This document shows, in pieces, positions 19,203 through 23,864 of a stretch of DNA of 23,864 nucleotides. Below the pieces are notes generated by a model. That model was not told the DNA's origin, ran no database searches, and was given only the letters and a program-made list of their open reading frames with translations. Where the stretch lies: positions 1 through 23,864 of the IMG/VR virus record IMGVR_UViG_3300047548_001279. The stretch is one strand, 5' to 3'. Each line of letters begins with the position of its first letter. Position 1 is the first letter of the stretch. The position numbers were made by a program, and so were the translations under genes. Origin of the DNA: a virus.

Positions 19203-19906
19203 GCAATTATGATGTAGTAGTATCATCTCCAAATTTTAATGTTAATTTAGTCCAAGAGGACCAATATAACATTGGGGTAAATTATGAAGCACCTCTGAGA
19301 AGTGTGCAATACACCAATTTGATTTTGGATAATATTTCATCTCAATTTAATGGTTCTACTACATTATTTCAATTGGCAGTAAATGGACAACCATATACTC
19401 CAGCAAATGAGCAGCAATTGGTCATTTCAATTAATGGAATTATATTAAGACCTGTTATTGATTATCAAGTTTCTGGAAGTACTCTTTCGTTTACAAATCC
19501 TCCAGCAGCAGGAGCAAATTTTTCTGGAATAGCATTACAAACAACGGCAGATTTGACAAGAACTATTGTTTTCATGGTTGATAATGGTTCTCTAGATATT
19601 ACTCCTGGAAATAAAGGGTATTTAACATTAGATGTCACTGGAACAATAGAATCCTGGACGATACTTTCGGAAACAACTGGGACAATAGCATTTAACATAG
19701 AAAAATCTTCTTATAGTAATTTCCCAAATAATTTTAATTCAATTGTTGGGAGTGAATATCCAATACTAAATAATCAAAACAAAAATAAAGACGACAACCT
19801 TACAACTTGGACAAAAACATTAGAATTAGGTGATGTTTTAAGATTCAATGTATTGAGTTGCACTGGGGTCCAAAGATGTTCTGTATTTTTGAAGTTAAAG
19901 ATTTGA
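19199..19906 (+). CDS. Structural protein with shared D-N-I-S-x-x-F domain (235 aa)
   Basis: Residues about 44-116 hold a domain with DNISSQFNG, then QLVISINGIILRP, DYQVSGSTLSFTNPPAAG and FSGIAL. It matches two copies inside the 1613-residue protein and is familiar from many marine phage virion proteins. The C-terminal half (residues about 120-235) is a second beta-rich domain (GYLTLDVTGTIESWTILSE, then LGDVLRFNVLSCTGVQRC) that reads like a sandwich or head domain. It starts inside the previous gene's stop (ATGA). A 61-base gap with a late promoter follows, so it is the last gene of its transcription unit. A role as fibre connector or adhesin is inferred. Confidence 0.75.
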   Translation: MSNYDVVVSSPNFNVNLVQEDQYNIGVNYEAPLRSVQYTNLILDNISSQFNGSTTLFQLAVNGQPYTPANEQQLVISINGIILRPVIDYQVSGSTLSFTNPPAAGANFSGIALQTTADLTRTIVFMVDNGSLDITPGNKGYLTLDVTGTIESWTILSETTGTIAFNIEKSSYSNFPNNFNSIVGSEYPILNNQNKNKDDNLTTWTKTLELGDVLRFNVLSCTGVQRCSVFLKLKI

Positions 19907-19917
19907 TTATTCTATAT

Positions 19918-19925
19918 TATAAATA
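19918..19925 (+). promoter_or_regulatory. T4-type late promoter (TATAAATA)
   Basis: TATAAATA is a perfect match to the T4 late promoter element, which is recognised by host RNA polymerase carrying phage late sigma and co-activator factors. It lies in the 61-base intergenic gap, 42 bases before the ATG at 19968. It is the best promoter in the window and stands alone in non-coding DNA. Confidence 0.75.
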
Positions 19926-19953
19926 AGAATATAAAGTTAATTCATAACGAGTT

Positions 19954-19959
19954 AGGAGA
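19954..19959 (+). promoter_or_regulatory. Strong Shine-Dalgarno site (AGGAGA)
   Basis: AGGAGA lies 8 bases before the ATG at 19968, an ideal spacing. The same AGGAGAC string precedes the gene at 21430. Most other genes here lack a clear site, so these two stand out as translated at high rate. Confidence 0.7.
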
Positions 19960-19967
19960 CATTATCA

Positions 19968-21353
19968 ATGGCACTATTAGTACCAGATTGTGGAGAACTT
20001 CAATCCTTAAGGTATCTTGTAAATAGTAATCATGAGATTCCAAGAAATTTAATTCTAAAACTTTATTCCAGTGACACTAATCCAGCGGAATCAGATGTTC
20101 CTGCTCAAGATAAATTCTATGAGCCATATGATGCTTCTGGTAATATTGGATATGGTACTGCACCATCAAATGGATATCCAGCAGTAATCAATAATAGATT
20201 TGACCAAGATTATGCAAATCAATATGGTATCCTTTTAAATGGAAACCTTTGGAACGTAAGAACCATTGTGAACCCAATCGTCACTACAACTGGTTCTGGA
20301 ACAGTAAATCAATATACAATAACAGTCTCCTCAACAACTAATATTGCTGTTGGTCATTACGTAGAAGGCGGTGGAGTAGGTTCCCGTGCTACTGTTGCTG
20401 CTATTGATGGTAATACAATCGTCCTAACCGTTCCAAACACTGGTACTTTCTTAAACCAATCACTTTCATTTGGTAGAGGAACAACTACAGCATCATATCC
20501 TGAGCAAACATTTACATTCAGTTCTGCAGCAAATAACCAGTATGGTTATTACCTAGTTAGAGCAAATAACATGCCAGTTAGCATCCATGGTGTTCAGGAT
20601 GCAGTGACAGTATCTACAGCAGTAGCAGTTGCAAAAACACAAACTACTGGAACAATTGGTAGAAACTACGTTACTCTATTTGATAAAAAGTACAGTCCAA
20701 CTGGTGTTGGTTCAACTGGATATTTCTCGGTAGATGTTGACTCACCAACTGGAATTACTACAAATCAAAGAGTTTCTGGTACAGGAATTGCACCTGGAAC
20801 AAGAGTAGTGGGAGTTGCAGGAACCAATAGAATTGTATTAGATAAGGCAACCACAACTACAGTAAGTGGTATTGTAACTTTCACCGAGAACGTTGGTGAA
20901 AATATTACCGTTGGTATGGCAGTAACTCACGGAAATGTTGTTGGGGAAGTTAATGCAATCCCAGAAAATACTTTAGTTACTGGTTTTGATGAAAGTCAAA
21001 GAATTGTATATTTAAGCAATAACCTGGTAAACAACATTCAGGCTGCTACTGGTGCTACTATTTACTTCAATGCTTCTCAGGTAAGTGTTGGTGCAACTAC
21101 TCATGGATTGGTTCCAGGAGATGTAATTTACATTGCAGCAGGAACTGGTAATACAACCACGGCATCATCAACATATACAATTTTTGAGACACCAGATGCA
21201 AGCACATTCAGAACTACTCCAGCACTTTCTGGTGTAGGAAGTGCGACACTTTACAGCAGCATCATGTTTGCTGAAAGATTTACAAACGGTCCTTACAACA
21301 TTCAGAACAACGGAGACCAAATTAAGGTCACCCTAAATATCAGCCTCGACTGA
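19968..21353 (+). CDS. Virion structural protein with three GTxVxxV repeats (461 aa)
   Basis: The N-terminus (MALLVPDCGELQSLRYLV, then NLILKLYSSDTNPAESD) and the C-terminus (ERFTNGPYNIQNNGDQIKVTLN) are familiar from tail or adhesin-like proteins of several phage groups. Between them lie three copies of a beta module with the pattern VG..V.G.G(I/V)..GT.V..V....I.L. The gene has its own late promoter, strong Shine-Dalgarno site and downstream intrinsic terminator. Its codons, mainly towards the 3' end, use C-ending forms (AAC, TAC, ATC, AGC, TTC) far more than the neighbouring genes, as expected for a highly expressed protein. No membrane or enzyme motif is seen. It is probably an abundant decoration or fibre protein; exact location in the virion is unknown. 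Confidence 0.8.
   Translation: MALLVPDCGELQSLRYLVNSNHEIPRNLILKLYSSDTNPAESDVPAQDKFYEPYDASGNIGYGTAPSNGYPAVINNRFDQDYANQYGILLNGNLWNVRTIVNPIVTTTGSGTVNQYTITVSSTTNIAVGHYVEGGGVGSRATVAAIDGNTIVLTVPNTGTFLNQSLSFGRGTTTASYPEQTFTFSSAANNQYGYYLVRANNMPVSIHGVQDAVTVSTAVAVAKTQTTGTIGRNYVTLFDKKYSPTGVGSTGYFSVDVDSPTGITTNQRVSGTGIAPGTRVVGVAGTNRIVLDKATTTTVSGIVTFTENVGENITVGMAVTHGNVVGEVNAIPENTLVTGFDESQRIVYLSNNLVNNIQAATGATIYFNASQVSVGATTHGLVPGDVIYIAAGTGNTTTASSTYTIFETPDASTFRTTPALSGVGSATLYSSIMFAERFTNGPYNIQNNGDQIKVTLNISLD
20292..20474 (+). repeat. GTxVxxV module, copy 1 in the 461-aa protein
   Basis: It runs from GSGTVNQYTITVSSTTNI through VGHYVEGGGVGSRATVAAI to TIVLTVPNTG. The pattern is the widespread phage beta repeat 'V G x x V x G x G I x x G T x V x x I'; here ATV replaces the usual GTxV. 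Confidence 0.65.
20703..20882 (+). repeat. GTxVxxV module, copy 2 in the 461-aa protein
   Basis: It contains GYFSVDVDSPTGITTNQRV, then SGTGIAPGTRVVGVAGTNRI and VLDKATTTT. It is the most canonical of the three copies. Confidence 0.65.
20886..21068 (+). repeat. GTxVxxV module, copy 3 in the 461-aa protein
   Basis: It contains ENITVGMAVTHGNVVGEVNAI, PENTLVTGF and RIVYLSNNLV. It is more diverged than copies 1 and 2 but keeps the order of strands. Confidence 0.5.
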
Positions 21354-21379
21354 TTTCTCGAAAACGATATCTTTGTTAT

Positions 21380-21413
21380 GGAGGGGTTGCCAAAGCGATC
21401 CCTCCTATTTTTT
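21380..21413 (+). terminator. Strong intrinsic (rho-independent) terminator
   Basis: An 11-base-pair stem, GGAGGGGTTGC against GCGATCCCTCC with two G-U pairs, closes a CAAA tetraloop and is followed by TATTTTTT. It lies 26 bases after the stop of the 461-residue gene and is by far the most GC-rich stem in an AT-rich region. Confidence 0.9.
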
Positions 21414-21418
21414 ATTGT

Positions 21419-21424
21419 AGGAGA
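21419..21424 (+). promoter_or_regulatory. Shine-Dalgarno site (AGGAGA) for the 21430 gene
   Basis: AGGAGA lies 5 bases before the ATG at 21430, just downstream of the terminator's T-run. No NATAAATA promoter is visible between the terminator and this site. Confidence 0.6.
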
Positions 21425-21429
21425 CTTGT

Positions 21430-22350
21430 ATGGTATTGCGTTACGTCGGACCAAATTATACATTTGAACAACAACGTGTTGAGATTAACAATCTTGCCAA
21501 TGATGTTGCTGGATTGGGAACTCCTACATATTCAATTACCGCTGGTTATGCAACTACAGCAGGAATTGCAACAGTTGCACAAGGACTAACAGGAACTCCA
21601 AATGTTACTATTGGTGTTGTTACTGCTACATCAGTAGTTATTGGATCAGCAGTTACTATTACTTCTGGAGGAATTAGAGCTTCTGGTATTGTAACTGCAT
21701 CTTCTTTCCGTCCAAGTAGTGGTTATTATCAATCATCAAATGGAACAAATGCATTTTATGTTTTTGATACAAGTGGTGATGTATCTTTCCAAGGAAAAAT
21801 AGTAACAAATTATATTAGAAGTAATACAAATTTAAATCCAACGATTACAGTTTCGGATCTTGACCTTCAATTTGCAAGAAATGTTACTATTTCTGGTATT
21901 ACAACAATCACTGGTAATTTAAACGCACCTGGAAATTATTATGTAAAACTAGCAAGAACAACAGATCAAACTGCTCTTAACGGTACTGATACTTTAATTG
22001 GATTTTCTGTAGTTAGTGATCCAAATAATTGGTATAGTGGAATTACAACTCGCACTACACCAACTGTTGCTGGAACTTATCATGTCGATTTAATGGTTAA
22101 TTGGTTGGAGGGTACGATTACAAATAATCAAACAAATATTCAAATCAGAAAAAACGGAAATACATTTGCATTGAGTATGGTTGGAATACATACCTTCTCT
22201 TATACTCAAAATGCTTGCGGGATTGTTACGATGAATGGAACAACAGATTATATTGATGCCACTGTTTATACATCAAATCCAACCAGTCAAGTCATTAGGG
22301 GACCTAGTGATGGTGCCTGGACGAAGATGGAGGTATTTAAAATTAACTAA
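21430..22350 (+). CDS. Short tail fibre with C1q-like head (306 aa)
   Basis: The N-terminus (VGPNYTFEQQRVEINNLANDV) looks like a short attachment and coiled region seen in marine T4-like fibres. Next come TAGYATTAGIATVAQG and VGVVTATS repeats, the same grammar as in the fibre at the left edge of the window. Residues about 172-306 read as a C1q/TNF-like jelly-roll head: YVKLARTTDQTALNGTDT, AGTYHVDLMVNW, IQIRKNGNTFALSM, GTTDYIDATVYTS and a closing WTKMEVFKIN. Such heads form trimers at fibre tips and often bind receptors. The gene follows an intrinsic terminator without a visible promoter, so it is probably read by partial readthrough. Its stop overlaps the next ATG by one base (TAATG). Confidence 0.8.
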   Translation: MVLRYVGPNYTFEQQRVEINNLANDVAGLGTPTYSITAGYATTAGIATVAQGLTGTPNVTIGVVTATSVVIGSAVTITSGGIRASGIVTASSFRPSSGYYQSSNGTNAFYVFDTSGDVSFQGKIVTNYIRSNTNLNPTITVSDLDLQFARNVTISGITTITGNLNAPGNYYVKLARTTDQTALNGTDTLIGFSVVSDPNNWYSGITTRTTPTVAGTYHVDLMVNWLEGTITNNQTNIQIRKNGNTFALSMVGIHTFSYTQNACGIVTMNGTTDYIDATVYTSNPTSQVIRGPSDGAWTKMEVFKIN

Positions 22351-23864
22351 TGGCAATATTCTCCTATACAACTGGATCTGACAGCCATAGGATTAGTCTT
22401 TATGCTAATGAAACCATTAGCAACTACTCCTCTGTTTTGCTGTCTGATCTTACTTTCATAGGAGATCCAGAATTTAAACTCTCATCATATTCCGAAGAAC
22501 TTGAAGAGCAAAGAACATATTCTTATAATGAATCTGCTTTAGTTAATTTTGAATCCGAGGATTACGGATTAATAAATGAAGTTTTTAGTTATTATGATGA
22601 TTTTGGATTAATTACTGATGAAATAACCTCCGAGAAACAGAAGTTTGATTATGGAACTATTACAATTCTCAGTAGTAATATTCCTTTTGGAACACTAAGT
22701 ATTTCTACAGAATTTGCAGATGTAAGTCTGGTAAGAAGAAGTGTTGGTGGAATAACATTTCTTGTTCAAGGAAAAGCAAAGATATACGTTTTACCAATAC
22801 ATGTCGGTTCTGGAAGGATTCGAGGACTTGGAGAGTCTCAGAATTCCAGAGTTGCATACCAATCTGGATCTGGAAAACTATTTGGATTCAGTGGAGCAGT
22901 TTATGCTACCACCAACGCACCATCAGAAGGAATTAAACGTTCCATTAATTTCTCTGGTGGTGCTTTTCATGCATTCTCAAGAGGAAATTACTCTTCAACT
23001 GGCACATTCTCTGCATTTACTGGTGCTGGTCTCTCAAGAGTTATTATTACAAAGGCAGAAACAAATATATTCAGATTCTCTGGTTCTGCGGTCGAGAAGA
23101 ACGCAGAAAACTATGTTGGTTCAGGAAATCTATTTGGATTCGTTGGTCATGCAGAAAGAGTTACTTATGACTACAACGAATCTTCTGTAGTAAGACCAGA
23201 AGGAATTGATTATGGATTTATTGCGGATGCTTATACTAGTGATGATGATTACGGATTAATATCTGAAATAGTAAGTCCACAAAAACCATGGAATAATATT
23301 AATTATGGATTTATTATTGATAATGACACAAGAATTCCATTCGGAAAACTAAAACTAGACTCACTAACCAGTGTTAACCAGTCTCCATCAATATTTGGTA
23401 CTGATGGAATTTCTATATTTGGTTCAGCAAGAATTTTTGTACTACCAATTCACAAGGGTTCTGGACAATTCGTTCTTGGGGGAAGTGCAGAACCAAAAGC
23501 AGCACTATCACATATTGGTTCTGGCTCACTATTTGCATTTACTGGTTCTGCAGAATCTATTGGAGCAAAACAAGAGTCCACAAATCTCTTTAGATTCTCT
23601 GGTTCTGCTAAAGATTCAATTGCACCAGCACCGCATGTTGGTTCTGGTCGTATCTTTGGATTTACTGGTGCTGGTCTCTCAAGAGTTATCATTACAAAGG
23701 CAGAACCAAATATATTCAGGTTCTCTGGTTCTGCATTAGAAAAGAATACAGAAAACTATATTGGTTCTGGTTCACTCTTTGGATTTGTTGGTCACGCAGA
23801 AAGAGTCACTTATGACTATAACGAATCTTCTGTAGTAACTATTGATGGACTTGACTATGGATTT
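22350..23864 (+). CDS. Large tandem-repeat tail fibre protein, 3' partial (505 residues visible)
   Basis: The frame from the ATG at 22350 (MAIFSYTTGSDSHRI) is open for 505 codons to the last base of the window, so the gene continues beyond it. The ATG overlaps the previous stop (TAATG). After a leader of about 70 residues the protein consists of a 216-residue unit, a 215-residue unit and the start of a third. Each unit has DYG(L/F)I elements, an IPFG(T/K)L segment, a K/R-I-(Y/F)-VLPIH segment, and several copies of a short GSG.LF.F.G.A(E) repeat, and ends with AERVTYDYNESSVV. This repeat style is familiar from large marine cyanophage fibres. It is predicted to be beta-rich, with no membrane or enzyme motif. 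The apparent small reading frames at 22762-23190 and 23371-23739 are out-of-frame shadows of it. Confidence 0.85.
   Translation, partial: MAIFSYTTGSDSHRISLYANETISNYSSVLLSDLTFIGDPEFKLSSYSEELEEQRTYSYNESALVNFESEDYGLINEVFSYYDDFGLITDEITSEKQKFDYGTITILSSNIPFGTLSISTEFADVSLVRRSVGGITFLVQGKAKIYVLPIHVGSGRIRGLGESQNSRVAYQSGSGKLFGFSGAVYATTNAPSEGIKRSINFSGGAFHAFSRGNYSSTGTFSAFTGAGLSRVIITKAETNIFRFSGSAVEKNAENYVGSGNLFGFVGHAERVTYDYNESSVVRPEGIDYGFIADAYTSDDDYGLISEIVSPQKPWNNINYGFIIDNDTRIPFGKLKLDSLTSVNQSPSIFGTDGISIFGSARIFVLPIHKGSGQFVLGGSAEPKAALSHIGSGSLFAFTGSAESIGAKQESTNLFRFSGSAKDSIAPAPHVGSGRIFGFTGAGLSRVIITKAEPNIFRFSGSALEKNTENYIGSGSLFGFVGHAERVTYDYNESSVVTIDGLDYGF
22560..23207 (+). repeat. Fibre super-repeat, unit 1 (216 codons)
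   Basis: It runs from DYGLINEV to just before the next DYGFIADA. It contains IPFGTLSIS, KIYVLPIHVGSG, FTGAGLSRVIITKAE and GHAERVTYDYNESS in that order. Confidence 0.8.
23016..23192 (+). repeat. 177-base conserved block, copy A
   Basis: This is the most conserved part of the super-repeat (FTGAGLSRVIITKAE to YNESSVV). By hand count it differs from copy B at 20 of 177 bases and 5 of 59 residues. Confidence 0.8.
23208..23852 (+). repeat. Fibre super-repeat, unit 2 (215 codons)
   Basis: It has the same order of elements as unit 1: DYGFIADA, IPFGKLKLD, RIFVLPIHKGSG, FTGAGLSRVIITKAE and GHAERVTYDYNESS. A third unit begins at 23853 with DYGF. Confidence 0.8.
23661..23837 (+). repeat. 177-base conserved block, copy B
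   Basis: It is the partner of copy A, 645 bases downstream, aligned without gaps. Most differences are synonymous third-position changes. Confidence 0.8.

Noticed and set aside
22762-23739. Two leucine/glutamine-rich reading frames at 22762-23190 and 23371-23739
   Set aside because: They lie in another frame of the long repeat fibre at 22350. Their composition is what a shifted reading of its Ser/Gly/Phe-rich repeats gives, and the main frame has no stop.
22560-23864. CRISPR-like or diversity-generating repeat array
   Set aside because: The repeats are in-frame coding units with third-position differences, not short identical repeats with unique spacers, and no reverse transcriptase or template repeat is seen in the window.

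Overview
The window is a piece of the late structural (tail and baseplate) region of a T4-like marine myovirus. The clearest anchor is the gene at 9529-11094. Its C-terminus (IIKNPT followed by GDIIYIDNRKAIP and an acidic/hydrophobic tail) and its GYIWKYLF segment match the baseplate wedge protein gp8 of T4. The 2516-residue gene after it starts like the DUF4815 virion proteins of marine cyanomyoviruses. The DNA is strongly AT-rich, every supported gene is on the + strand, and neighbouring genes abut or overlap by 1-4 bases. This fits a Prochlorococcus or Synechococcus phage, or a related pelagiphage. The sequence alone does not say which host.

Layout: (1) 2-2527, 3' part of a repetitive trimeric tail-fibre-like protein whose true start lies before the window; (2) 2534-4420, a structural protein with a copper-less cupredoxin-like segment; (3) 4420-4650, a small conserved-looking protein; (4) 4657-9498, a 1613-residue mosaic baseplate-type protein with an embedded beta-propeller-like segment; (5) 9529-11094, gp8; (6) 11101-18651, the giant DUF4815-like protein; (7) 18648-18851, 18867-19202 and 19199-19906, three small proteins (coiled-coil, Ig-like sandwich, adaptor-like domain); (8) 19968-21353, a self-contained transcription unit with a perfect T4-type late promoter, a strong Shine-Dalgarno site and an intrinsic terminator; (9) 21430-22350, a short fibre with a C1q-like head; (10) 22350 to the end, a large fibre built of about 215-residue tandem repeats that runs off the window.

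The proteins look like parts of one machine: baseplate wedge (gp8 and the large neighbours), connectors and adhesive fibres. Several short domains recur in different genes: a GxGY module in four genes, a D-I-S-x-x-F-x-G domain in two genes, and a TRG/YH domain in two genes. The region therefore seems to have grown by shuffling and duplicating modules.

I see no CRISPR array, transposon, tRNA, reverse transcriptase or defence system. The most notable points are the modular reuse of domains across baseplate genes, the tandem super-repeat fibre at the right edge, and the separately regulated 461-residue gene. No stretch longer than about 80 bases lacks a gene.
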